In this document: in pieces, positions 32,997 through 43,746 of the stretch
Layout of the letters: every line of letters begins with the position of its first letter
How positions within the stretch are numbered: the stretch's first letter is position 1
Source: Cranoglanis bouderius
Taxonomy: Eukaryota; Chordata; Actinopteri; Siluriformes; Cranoglanididae
Length of the DNA stretch: 64,000 bases
Direction: 5' to 3'
Assembly (NCBI GenBank): GCA_023630585.1
Contig: CM042553.1
Coordinates: forward strand, 372,501-436,500
Notes under the pieces: model-generated
Seen by the model: the letters and a program-made list of their open reading frames with translations, nothing else
Database searches by the model: none
Told to the model about the DNA's origin: nothing
Made by a program: the position numbers and the translations under genes

Positions 32997-33855
32997 ACAC
33001 TCACCATCCACTTTAATAGGAACACCTGTACACCTGCTCATTCATGCAGTTATCTAATCAGCCAATCATGTGGCAGCAGCACAATGCATAAAATCATGTA
33101 GATACAAGTCAAGAGCTTCAGTTAATGTTCCCATCAAACATCAAAATGGGGGAAAAGTGTGATCTTTAGAGTCTTTAACCGTGGTTAAAGCATGGTTGTT
33201 GGTACCAGATGGGCTGGTTTGAGTGTTTCAGAAACTGCTGATCTCCTGGGATTTACACAGACAACAGTCTGTAGTCTATAGAGGCTATCTTGGGCACATG
33301 CTCATCCAAATTGGAAATCCCCTGGTCTTTTCCAGTCTTCAACTGTCCAGTTTGGGTGAGTCTGTGCCCATGATAGCCTCAGATTCTTGTTCTTGGCTGA
33401 CAGGAGTGGAACCTGATGTGGTCTTCTGCTGCTGTAGCCCTTCCACTTCAAGGTCTGGTGTGTTGTGAATTCTGAGATGCTTTTCTGCTCATCACGGTTG
33501 TTGAGTGATTACTTGAGTTACTATAGACTTCCTGTCAGCTCAGACCAATCCGGTCATTCTCCTCCTTCTCCTTTTTTGTTTTTCGCACCATTCTGTGTAA
33601 ACTCTAGAGACTGTTGTGTGTGAAAATCCCAGATCAGCAGTTTCTGAAATACACAAACCAACCCATCTGGCACCAACAACCATGCCACGGTTAAAGTCAC
33701 AGAGATAACACTGTTTCTTCATTCTGATGGTTGATGTGAACAACTGAAGCTCTTGACCTGTATCTGCATGATTTTATGCATTGTGCTGCTGCGACATGTT
33801 TGGCTGATTGGAGAACTGCATGAATGAGCAGGTGTAGAGGTGTTCCTATTAAAGT
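32997..33855. mobile_element. Foldback Tc1-type element with long inverted arms
   Basis: The left arm (about 33010-33260) starts with the well-known fish terminus ACTTTAATAGGAACACCTGT. The right arm (about 33590-33855) is its inverse. Both arms contain the N-terminal transposase region; the right arm on the minus strand reads TADLGFSHTTVSRVYTEWCE. The catalytic core is missing. The right end lacks the last dozen terminal bases. Confidence 0.85.
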
Positions 33856-34263
33856 ATATCTTCCTTTTTCATGTATCCTAAATTTTCATTTGATATGCCA
33901 ACGATCATGGTGTACTAATCTGCATATTAATTATTTGGGACATCATTTAGCGATTTCCAGAGCGTGCTTTAGCTACTTTCCTCTGAAAAGAGTTGGTACA
34001 GTTGGTTACAATGTTCATTCATATATACAGACCCATCATTCACCACACCAAGTAACATGGTGTTACATTCAGATTGTCCAACAGCTTGTCCAAGTCTTTG
34101 CAAACTTACATAGTCAGATCCATCGCTCCAGAACTGCCTTCAGGATTCAGGACTTCACCTCTAAACAGCAAAAACATTACAAAAATGTTATCAAACAATA
34201 ATTCCAAATATGTCACGTTCAATCAAGCGTTTTATTTAAGTTAAATAAAAAAAAATATTTAAA

Positions 34264-34268
<5 letters not shown>

Positions 34269-34298
<30 letters not shown>
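34269..34298. repeat. (GA)n microsatellite
   Basis: About 15 GA units. A second short array, (TA)n followed by GATA, lies at 34706-34736. Confidence 0.9.
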
Positions 34299-34302
<4 letters not shown>

Positions 34303-34736
34303 TGCATGAGTGAATTGCGGTCATGCTGAGAAACACGCTCCATGTGTACTTACTGCAAATCCTCCCACTAAACAATATTGTTCACTAGCGTGCGCTGACT
34401 TGTTTAGCTGGTGTAAATAACACTATCCACCTAATTGCTCATGTACTCTTATCACTTAAACTGACTGCCGTACAGTGTGATATTTTTACCGACCAGTAAC
34501 TACTAGTTAACCCGATGTTTAAAAACTCAGAATTAGCCAGTGAATACACCACATTTTATTTCAAACATCTTACCTCAGGTCTTCTCTACAGAAGCACGAG
34601 CTCATCAACCGTTTGCTAGCTATCAGTTTACAGGCTAAAGACTTCAATTCTTTTTCCACTCCTGGCCTTGGAGAAAAAATAAAAATAAAAAATAATAATA
34701 ATAATTATATATATATATATATATATAGATAGATAG

Positions 34737-35880
34737 ACTAGTTAGTTTTACGTGTTAATCAATTGTTAAAGCACAGATTAGCGTTACTTTTTCTTTCTTT
34801 TTTGTTTAAGTTGTGGTAAGAGTAATATTCGTCAGTTAGAAGAAGCTAAACGGAAGCCTTCCTTGGCGCCTCTCATTTGAAGCCCCTCCTTCCGCCATTT
34901 TGTGTAAACTAACAGCTACTGATTACTCATGGATTCATTTACCTGCTATATTTTATATTGTTTAAAAAAAAACAATGAAATCAGCAAATATAAACTAATA
35001 TAAACAAAGGTGTAGATAGTTTAAAATATCTTATCCAGACGCTTATTCGTTGGTGGTTAACGGATGCACCGATTACATAAGCATTGTTTTGCGCGTTAAC
35101 TCCACTATAATGACCAAAATATCGTCTGTCTAATCACATTATATCGGCTATCAGCTGCTGTGATGTGAAATTAGGATTCTATTTATTTAGCATACTTCCT
35201 CACCGCTGAATATAAACCAGCCACTCTTCCTGAAACCACGGCTGCTCCCTAAATACTTAACTGCAAGGAAATTTCAGGGGCGCGGCTTTTAGACGCTTAG
35301 CGGTAACAGCGCCGAAGCTCCTACGCAACCAAAGCAGCTGAACTTTCCATAAAACTTTCATCATTTTAGATAAATAAATACGAAAACCAGCACACAATAA
35401 TTCACAGTATTTATGAGTATACAGGCGAAAAGTTTTTTTTTGTTGTTGTTTTTTATTTATAAACTTTTACATTTAAAAAATGGACAAAATCAATAAATAA
35501 AATCCAGTTTAAAGAGACGCTATAAACCATCAATCCAAATAGAAATACATTTACTAAACACGTCAAAACACATCAAACAAATTTTTTATTTTAAAGTGTA
35601 AATGGTTTATTTCACAGAGGATGTCTCTGACACCAAAATATTAATAATTTAACCCACACATGAGGCTACTGTATGCTTTTATAATTGATTCATTGTGTGA
35701 TTTATACAATAATAAAAAATATAGCTTTTTAAAATCTGTTTAAATTTGGCTTATTGCTTTTGAGCGTCTATTACGGCCGAAATAACTAAGGAATAATATT
35801 TTTCAAATATTGATTTTAGGATTTTAGAAACCTATGATTAATCATGTGTCCACTAAAGTGGACATCATGCATCAGTCAAG
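34737..35880. other. No gene recognised
   Basis: Includes a slightly CpG-richer stretch at about 34850-34910 (TTCCGCCATTTTGTG) that could be promoter DNA, but no exon can be tied to it. The remainder is AT-rich. Confidence 0.4.
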
Positions 35881-35882
35881 TT

Positions 35883-36435
35883 GCAGTTGCAATCAAAATT
35901 ATTCAACCCCCATTACAAATCAGGTTTATTCTCAATTTACAGACTTACAGCTGTTTGCAATGAAAAAAATCAAACAAAAGCAATTGAAATAGTTCAACAC
36001 AACAAATGCTTCAAGTGGTTTCCCCAAAATCAGCTGAAAATGCAACTTGTAATGACTTCTCCAGTTTCAAAATTAGTCAACCCCTTCATGACAAGCATCT
36101 TTAGTACTTAGTAGAGCACCCTTTTGCTGTTATGACCTGCTGCAAACGAGATGCAAAGCCAGACACCAGCTTCTGGCAGCGTTCCTAAGGAATCTTAGCC
36201 CATTCCTCATGAGCAATGGCCTCCAGTTCAGTAACATTCTTGGGTTTGCGTGCTGCAACCGCCTTCTTCAAATCCCACCAGAGATTTTCTATGGGGTTCA
36301 AGTCAGGTGACTGTGATGGCCCTGTAGAATTTTCCAGGTGTAACTTGTGCAAGTTATAATGACTTCTCCACTTTTCCCCCTGATAAAGTCCTTTGTTGAG
36401 TTGGCAGTGTGTTTTGGATCATTGTCTTGCTGCTC
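35883..36435 (-). mobile_element. Two fused Tc1 fragments just 3' of SF3B6
   Basis: 35883-36340 repeats the left part of the Tc1 element at 10360 (CAGTTGCAATCAAAATTATT). 36375-36435 is transposase sequence of another Tc1 family on the minus strand (QQDNDPKHTANSTKDFI). The fusion begins about 20 bp past the SF3B6 stop codon, so the SF3B6 3' UTR is mostly transposon sequence. A minus-strand AATAAA at 35924-35929 lies inside it. Confidence 0.85.
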
Positions 36436-36456
36436 AGTAGAGGGATAATAATCGTG

Positions 36457-38812
36457 TTACTTCGGGGGGTCCGTTTTTATGCCGTATTTCTCCTTGAGAA
36501 GTTTCAGCTGCTCTTCTTTTTTCTTCGTGTCCATTTTCTGGAATGCCTGAAAAGCAAACAAAACAATGTAACCAAAGTTTGCACACCCATTACAACTCAA
36601 CAGCAGAAGATTAATGCTAAAGAGTAGAGGACAGAAAGCAGTTTATGCTTCATAGGTAAATTCAAACGTACTCTGTTCGCATTGTAGTACAAAACAACCA
36701 GGTATCTGCTGCAAACGTTGAATCCGGAAAGGTGGTCACAGGCATTCTTGGCATCAAAGATGTCCTCATAGTCTACGTAGGCAGTTCCCCTGGTCTCTGG
36801 CGTGTTCCCGCTGCAAGCACACAATTTATTATTGTTAAGGCATGCATATAAATTTTTTTTCTAGCATCTCCAGACATTAATTCAAACATTTAACTACAGT
36901 TTATTAAAACCTTCTTTTAAACATCGCTGAAAAACATCCATTTATACTTTTCCATTTATACATGCATTTATACTTTTAGCAGACGCTTTTACCCAAATTG
37001 TAAGTGAGGCAGAATACAATCCCAACATATAACTGGAGATTTACTTCCTCAGAGTGAGTTAATGACCTTAATGAAGCAGAAAGCTCAAGAAGTTAAAGAC
37101 TAGGGGGGGAAAGCGGGAAAGAGTGATGGCTGCAGCTTTAAGACAGACAAAATATGTTGTTGTTTATCTCGTTAGGTTTCCCTTTTCTCCTGTTTGGTAT
37201 CCTGTAAAAACCTTAATGACCAACAAAACATTTCTCTGATGGATCTTCGCTTCACTTGCTTGTCCATGCTGCTGAACAGATAAAGCCGTGAAAGTCTTCA
37301 CTTTCAGAACATAAGCAGGGTTTCTTCAATTGAGACGACAGCATGTTGTTAATCAGGGCGACTTCACTGTACCACAAGTCAGCAAGTAACTACACTGCTG
37401 TTCACCACAGAGCACATGCACATGTAGCTGATATCATTTTATTAAACATTTGTATCGAACATAGTTACAGCTAATAACTTTTTAGGTCTCTTTTAATTCT
37501 GACCGTGTTAACGGGTAATAATAAAAGACTAAACGTGAATGCTACAGACTGGCAGCTACAGCCAACTCATTTTTCACTGTGTAACGGTACATGACAGCCC
37601 TTATGGGTGTCTGGCCACGCCCCCTTCTCTCCCCACCAGAGCCACATCTGGAGAGATATATATAATTTTGTACCTTTGCCCACTGACAAAGAAATGATCA
37701 GTCTATGATTTTAATGGTAGGTGTATTTTAACGGTGAGAGACAGAATAACAACAAAAAAATCCAGAAAAACACATTTCAAAAAAGTTATAAATTGATTTG
37801 CATTTTAATGAGTGAAATAAGTATTTGACCCCTTTGACTTAGTACTTGGTGACAAAACCCTTGTTGGCAATCACAGAGGTCAGACGTTTCTTGTAGTTGG
37901 CCACCAGGTTTGCACACATCTCAGGAGGGATTTTGTCCCACTCCTCTTTGCAGATCCTCTCCAAGTCATTAAGGTCATTTTCAATGCCCTGGCTGAGGGA
38001 AGGAGGTTCTCACCCAAGATTTGACGGTACATGGCCCCGTCCATCGTCCCTTTGATGCGGTGCAGTTGTCCTGTCCCCTTAGCAGAAAAACACCCCCAAA
38101 TCATAATGTTCCCACCTCCATGTTTGACGGTGGGGATGGTGTTCTTGGGGTCATAGGCAGCATTCCTCCTCCTCCAAACACGGCGAGTTGAGTTGATGCC
38201 AAAGAGATCTGACCACACCTGACCACAACACTTCCAGCCAGTTCTCCTCTGAATCATTCAGGCAAACTTCAGACGGGCCTGAACATGTGCTTTCTTGAGC
38301 AGGGGGACCTTGCAGGATTTCAGTCCTTCACGGCGTAGTGTGTTACCAATTGTTTTCTTGGTGACTATGGTCCCAGCTGCCTTGAGATCATTAACAAGAT
38401 CCTCCCGTGTAGTTCTGGGCTGATTCCTCACCGTTCTCATGATCATTGAAACTCCACGAGGTGAGATCTTGCATGGAGCCCCAGACCGAGGGAGACTGAC
38501 AGTTTCTTCCATGTCCGAATAATCGCACCAATTCCAGCCTTGTGTAGGTCTACAATCTTGTCCCTGATATCCTTGGACAGCTCTTTGGTCTTGGCCATGG
38601 TGGAGAGTTTGGAATCTGACTGACTGATTGCTTCTGTGTACAGGTATCTTTTACACACGCTGAGATTAGGAGCGCTCCCTTTAAGAGAGTGCTCCTAATC
38701 TCAGCTCATTACCTGTGTAAAAGACACCTGGGAGCCAGAAATCTTGCTGATTGATAGGGGAACAAATACTTATTTCACTCATTAAAATGCAAATCAATTT
38801 AGAACTTTTTTG

Positions 38813-38843
<31 letters not shown>

Positions 38844-38849
38844 TACATA

Positions 38850-38880
<31 letters not shown>

Positions 38881-40829
38881 ATATAAACAAGACTACGAGT
38901 AAAACAAGGCAAATTATTTCAACACATGAACTGGGAACTTACACTCTAATCTGCCGAATTGGTCCATATTTCCCAAAAATATCATACATTTCTTCTGCTG
39001 TAATCTTGTATGGAAGGTTACGTATGTACAGTATCCTGTTCACCTCTGGAGGTAAGCGAATCTGAGGGGAGAAAACAGGAGAAAGGTTACGACGTTATTT
39101 TTGCAATGATGAATTAATGCATTGACCCTGAAGTTCCATGATGAAGTTCCTCCTGATTAATTTGGGTGCATTTCTCTGTAAATTGGAAGACAGAATGTTC
39201 CTGTAACCTTCTGAATTCATTCTGCTGCTACCATCATGAGTTCCATCATCAATAAAGATGAGTGAGCCTGTTCCAGAAGCAGCCATGCAAGCCCAAGCCA
39301 TGACACTACCTTCACCATGGTTAATCTTGGTTCCAGAACTTTTGTGGCTCATCTCTGTATTTCTTTTTTGTGAATTCCAATCTGGCTTTCTGATTCTTAC
39401 TGCTGATTAGTGGTTTGCGTTTTGTGGTATGGCTGCTATATTTCTGCTCTCGAAGTCTTCTTCGAACAGTGGATTGTGATACCTTCACCCCTGCCCTGTG
39501 GAGGTTGTTGGTGATGTCGCTAACTGTTGTTCTGGGGTTTTACTTCACAGCTTTCACAATGTTTGCCATCAGCTGTTGTTGTTTTCCTTGGCCGACCCAT
39601 TCGGTGTCTGTTGCTCAGTACACCAGTGGTTTCTTTCTTTTTCAGGACGTTCCAAATTGTTGCACTGGCTATGCCCGATGTTTGTGCAATGGCTCTGTTT
39701 GATTTTCCCTCTTTTCTCAACTTCAGAATGGCTTGCTTTTCTCCCATAGACAGCTCTCTGGTCTTCATGTTGGCTTATCCTTATTAACAACAAATGCAGT
39801 TTTCACAGGTGAAACTGAAGGCTAAAACCAAGAGTAGACATTCAGAGCTATTAATTGCTTAAACAATCAATTTAACAGGACACATCTGGGTAACAAGAAA
39901 CACCCATCAGTCACATGTTCCAATATTTTCACTCACCTACAAATTGGCTGGTCTGATCCAAAATGTGCTGTTTTATATCGTTTAACACATCTACACATAC
40001 AGTGGTGCTTGAAAGTCATGATACATGATACACTTCCACAAACAGGGCGCTCACTCACCTGATTGTCATCTCATTAACTGAGAACACTTGACTCTAATTT
40101 CACCTTCAAATTAACTGCTAATCCTAGAGGTTCACATACTTTTGCCACTCACAGATATGTAATATTGGATCATTTTCCTCAATAAATAAATGACCAAGTA
40201 TAATATTTTTCTCTCAATTGTTTAATTGGGTTCTCTTTATCTACTTTTAAGACCTGTGTGAAAATCTGATGATGTTTTGGGTCATATTCATACAGATTTG
40301 GAGAAAATTTGTAGAAAAAGGGTTCAAAAACTTTCAAGCACCACTGTAAACACTAGGAAATAAAAGCTGAAATTATAAACTCTCTTCTCATATTCAGCCT
40401 TTGATCTCAAAACACAAATGTCTTCAGTCTACAGCAAAAACAAATTAATTGTCCCTGCCTTTCCAATAGTTTCGGAGGAGACTGTATATCACGAATTCTC
40501 TGGCATGTTGCATAATAAATCACAGGGAAAGTCTTGATATTTAATCACACAGCTCGGGTGAGGTCAAAAGTTTGTGGACAGCTGTACTTATAAGGTGCTG
40601 GCTTCCATGATTGATTCGTTTAGGATATTTATTCCTCCTTTTATTTAAATTAGTAGTTCAAGATACTTCAGTTAGCTTGTAGCTTATCTAACACGTTTGT
40701 GAAGCTAACAAGCTAACTACATTACTACAGTCTTACATATAGCAGAAGTCCACAAACAATCCACAAGACGTGAAGCTTTACGAATTAAACTGTACTTACA
40801 TTCGCTCGCTTAGCTGCTTGCATCGCCAT
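36457..40829 (-). CDS. sf3b6: Splicing factor 3B subunit 6 (p14), complete, 4 exons
   Basis: Coding exons, in transcript order: 40829-40800, 39061-38943, 36810-36672 and 36546-36457. Every junction has canonical GT and AG sites, and the phases join to 126 codons (125 aa plus stop), the length of the vertebrate protein. Exon 1 encodes [10 protein letters not shown]. Exon 2 encodes the first half of an RRM, with RNP2-like [12 protein letters not shown]. Exon 3 holds the RNP1 part [20 protein letters not shown] and [19 protein letters not shown]. Exon 4 encodes the conserved basic tail ending KTDPPK. SF3B6 is the U2 snRNP protein that sits at the branch-point adenosine and binds SF3B1. Two residues differ from the mammalian protein in RRM positions I can compare (VDY for VVY, CSR for CNR). 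Intron 1 carries a Tc1 remnant and a MITE, and intron 2 a Tc1 element of about 1.1 kb. Confidence 0.97.
37729..38815 (-). mobile_element. Tc1-like element in SF3B6 intron 2
   Basis: Inverted repeats: ATGAGTGAAATAAGTATTTG at 37808 on the left, and its inverse around 38768-38787 on the right. The transposase reads leftward from [20 protein letters not shown] (38598). It breaks into three frames: HTH at 38598-38443, DNA-binding linker at 38512-38258, catalytic part at 38257-37880 with [15 protein letters not shown]. It is not functional. It lies in the same transcriptional sense as SF3B6, and a (CATA)n/(GT)n array abuts its right end. Confidence 0.9.
38813..38884. repeat. (CATA)n-(TA)n-(GT)n compound microsatellite
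   Basis: Lies about 60 bp downstream of the SF3B6 exon 2 donor, at the right end of the intronic Tc1 element. Confidence 0.9.
39095..39990 (-). mobile_element. Decayed Tc1 element in SF3B6 intron 1
   Basis: The minus-strand N-terminus [20 protein letters not shown] (from 39768) includes GRPRKT. It then breaks and continues as a catalytic fragment around 39352-39095 ([20 protein letters not shown]). The left terminus is missing. Same family as 30555-31290. Confidence 0.88.
40000..40346. mobile_element. 347-bp Tc1-type MITE with TA duplications
   Basis: Perfect termini CAGTGGTGCTTGAAAG and its inverse, flanked by TA at 39998-39999 and 40347-40348. Non-coding. Lies in SF3B6 intron 1. Confidence 0.93.
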
Positions 40830-40927
40830 GGCTCTTTCCTCAAAAACACCTTAAACTTTAAGAAAAGGCAGACGTTTTCACCAGCGGCCCGTTTACGCGG
40901 GTTGTAACGTATTATGGCGCACAGCAA

Positions 40928-41002
40928 TGACGTATATCCTGAAACATGCCATTGAGTTCCGGTGTTCCGTAGAATTCAGTTTCCCCTTTAGCGCGCATGC
41001 GC
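40928..41002. promoter_or_regulatory. SF3B6 promoter with CRE and NRF-1 sites
   Basis: Upstream of the SF3B6 start, a CpG-rich stretch holds TGACGTAT (40928-40935, half or full CRE) and GCGCATGCGC (40993-41002), a perfect NRF-1 palindrome. Both are typical of TATA-less housekeeping promoters. No start of a divergent gene was found. Confidence 0.55.
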
Positions 41003-41309
41003 GAAATCATGACGTTTTCTCCTGTTGCTGTTTTAACCGATTATTATGTGCTTTAATCATCGCGTGCGTTAGTTTATAACGTTGTTATTTACTTTCCAGA
41101 AGCATAAAGGTGCATTTCACGTTGTTTGTTAGATAGTTTGCAATTAAATACATACTTTAAAGTATAGAATGAATTGTTGTCAGAGGTTTTACTACGAGGC
41201 TGTATCCAGCTTCTTATTCGCAGCTTCTTATTGACGCTATCCGTTCCCCTTTAAAAAACGCGACGCTTCCGCCTTTGTAGCTTCTTATTCACGCTCAATC
41301 TTAGGGACC

Positions 41310-41660
41310 GTGTGGGTTTTCTCTTTTTTTCACGTTTTTTAATGGCCCGTGTTGCCTTTGTGGCTGTTTTCAGAATAAAACAATAATCAATTATTTTAGA
41401 TACAAGTGACACTGATATATCAGCGGAAATGGGCATTAAAAATGTAAAGGCACATACAATATAATTACAGTATTATTTAATTACTGAACGTGTCATCAGA
41501 TCAACTTCAAGCCCATGTAATTTTTCTCTTATTCACGTTTTTTTAGGCGCCCTGTTACTGTTGTATCTATTTTTAGAAAAGAATAATAAACTATTTTGAA
41601 ATGTATATAACAAGATATCAGTGAAAATGACTGTAAGAATATTAAGGCACATAAAATATA
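41310..41660. repeat. Two tandem copies of a ~206-bp unit
   Basis: 41315-41455 and 41522-41660 are diverged direct copies. Both run from TTCTCTT...CACGTTTTTT through a TATCAG(C/T)G(G/A)AAA block to AAGGCACATA. They lie just outside the left inverted repeat of the large transposon and may be its subterminal repeats. Confidence 0.7.
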
Positions 41661-41842
41661 AAATCAACTGCATTAATGAATCAACTGAATTAAAAAAATA
41701 ATAATTCAAACAACTGTTACAAATTTCAGTATCCCGAGGTAACTAGAGATTGCCAGCTCCAGCTTGGATCCTCTAATGAAGACTTCACATGATCCATGGC
41801 CCCAATAAGGCCTTATTCCCAGGGCTCTTGACTGTTAGCATG

Positions 41843-41958
41843 CAAATATTCAGACATATTTACTGTAGCATTTTTAAGTTATGGACCCATTCATTTGACA
41901 GGTATGCCGATACTGTAACAGGACAAATTGCATTATTTGCCCAATTGGAGGCGCTATA
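41843..41958 (+). repeat. Left (sub)terminal inverted repeat of large DNA transposon
   Basis: About 115 bp that reappears inverted at 55839-55955. Anchor strings are TACTGTAGCATTTTTAAGTT here against AACTTCAAAATGCTACAGTG there, and TTGGAGGCGCTATA here against GGGCCTCCAA there. Confidence 0.85.
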
Positions 41959-43246
41959 TCTCAGCTTACTTTGAGGGTGGGTTAAAAGTTCACTCAAGTA
42001 AATAAACCTACGCCAACAATTACTAATACAGTCTGGCAGCTTGCATTGCTGGACCGACTCAAAAGATGTCTAAACAAGTTTACAGGTAAGCTAACAACTT
42101 TATGCATCAAATTTCAGTTTAAGTATGTGTTGCAAATGTCCCCAAAGCATTAATCGAGAATTAAGAAATAAACATTGCCTAATAATTTGATTATTTATGC
42201 ATGGTTTATTACGACAAGTAATGGACTGCGGCCAGTCGAGTAACTTGGTTATAGCTGCGACTATTGTAGCACTTGTACTACTTGTATTCTACACAACGTT
42301 TATTAAGTTATGACATATGTAAAATTGAAAATTGAAAGGATGGCTACTATATTTAATTGTCTTTAATTGTCTTGCTTTAATTGTCTCTTTACGTAAACGG
42401 TCCTATATAGGTTCTGCTGTACAGACATGACTTTCTCTTACTGTGCCTAGCAGGTTTCTTCCCTGAAAGTCAACATATCACTCACTCAATCATCCAAAAT
42501 TAATAAGGAACAGTTACAACAAATAAAGGAAGGGAGAGAGGATGAATTAAAGAAAGAAATAATTGTTATTACTTAATGTTAACTCTGAGGATACATAATA
42601 GATAACTGTCCAACATTAGTTGTCATTTCATGTCTTGATTACTGTTGTTTAAAGAATGATGCCATATTTCGTTTTTTCTTGCGTTTTTTTAATCAAATAT
42701 CCTTATCTGTGGTCGTTACAGGTTCAAAGTGTTTGGAAAGGTATGTGTTTATATCTTTAAATTGTTTTTTTTGTAATTCATTTGTATTTGTAATTATTGT
42801 TTGTAATACTGTGTTATCATAACCGCAATGTATCGTAACTGTAATGTCTTTTTAACAGAATCGATATGTATCTGTGAGCAAGGAAGAAATTCTAACAGAA
42901 GTATTGAAACTGCAGTCTAATGGACGGTGTTTCACTGATACCCCTTACCAAGACAATACTTTCTGGGGACAACTATGTCATTCTCTATCTATCCCGAACA
43001 ATTTTAATATCAGAAAGAGACTCCACAAGATCACACTACATATTAAGGTAAGTAAATCTCTCTTTCTCTTAGTGTCTCACTCTAAGTTGTATTGTTTGCT
43101 TTAAATTTAGGTTTACAAACACATTTGTACACATGGCCATTTCCTGAAGCAACAAACTTGCTTCAAATGTTTTGACTTTAACTGCAAAGTACTTTAAAAA
43201 CAAATCTTGCATTACAATTTCTGTGTTTTAATTAAGAGTGACTCAC

Positions 43247-43746
43247 TGTCACGATTCCCCCTCGCGCTGATCGCCGAAGCGATCGTTCGGATTCAGTGAC
43301 ATTGGCTCTGTTTACTTCTCCACGGGTGTTTTGTATTTCTGTCCTGTCTCCGCCACTATATTGTCATTAGTTCCATTCCTATTGTGTCTCAGCTGTTTTG
43401 TGTTAACCACTGATTGTGTTTGTGTATTTAAACCCCATGTGTTTAGTCGCGAAGTATTAGCGCAGTTTCCTTAGTGTTCTGTCTCTTACAAGCCTCTTCA
43501 AGCCTTTTGAGCTTGTTTCCCGTTTTCTGGTTTTGATCCTGTTTCTGCCTCGTGTTTTTTGATTCTTGCCTCGCCCCATTTATGTCGTTTGTAGATCGCC
43601 TGACCCACGCCTGTTCTCGACCACGATATCTGCCTTACGTTCTGGAATTGTTTGCCTGTGTTCCTAAGATACTGACTGTTCCTAATAAACTGACTTTATA
43701 CTGCATTTGCATCCGTCTTCGCCTCCATCACCCGCATAACCTGACA
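43247..43746 (+). mobile_element. Solo LTR (Ty3/gypsy-type) with 5-bp TSD
   Basis: Starts TGTCACGATT and ends CCTGACA, flanked by CTCAC at 43242-43246 and 43747-43751. It contains AATAAA at 43684-43689. It lies in intron 3 of the transposase gene. The CCTAATAAA region near its 3' end resembles the LTR at 48753. Confidence 0.92.
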
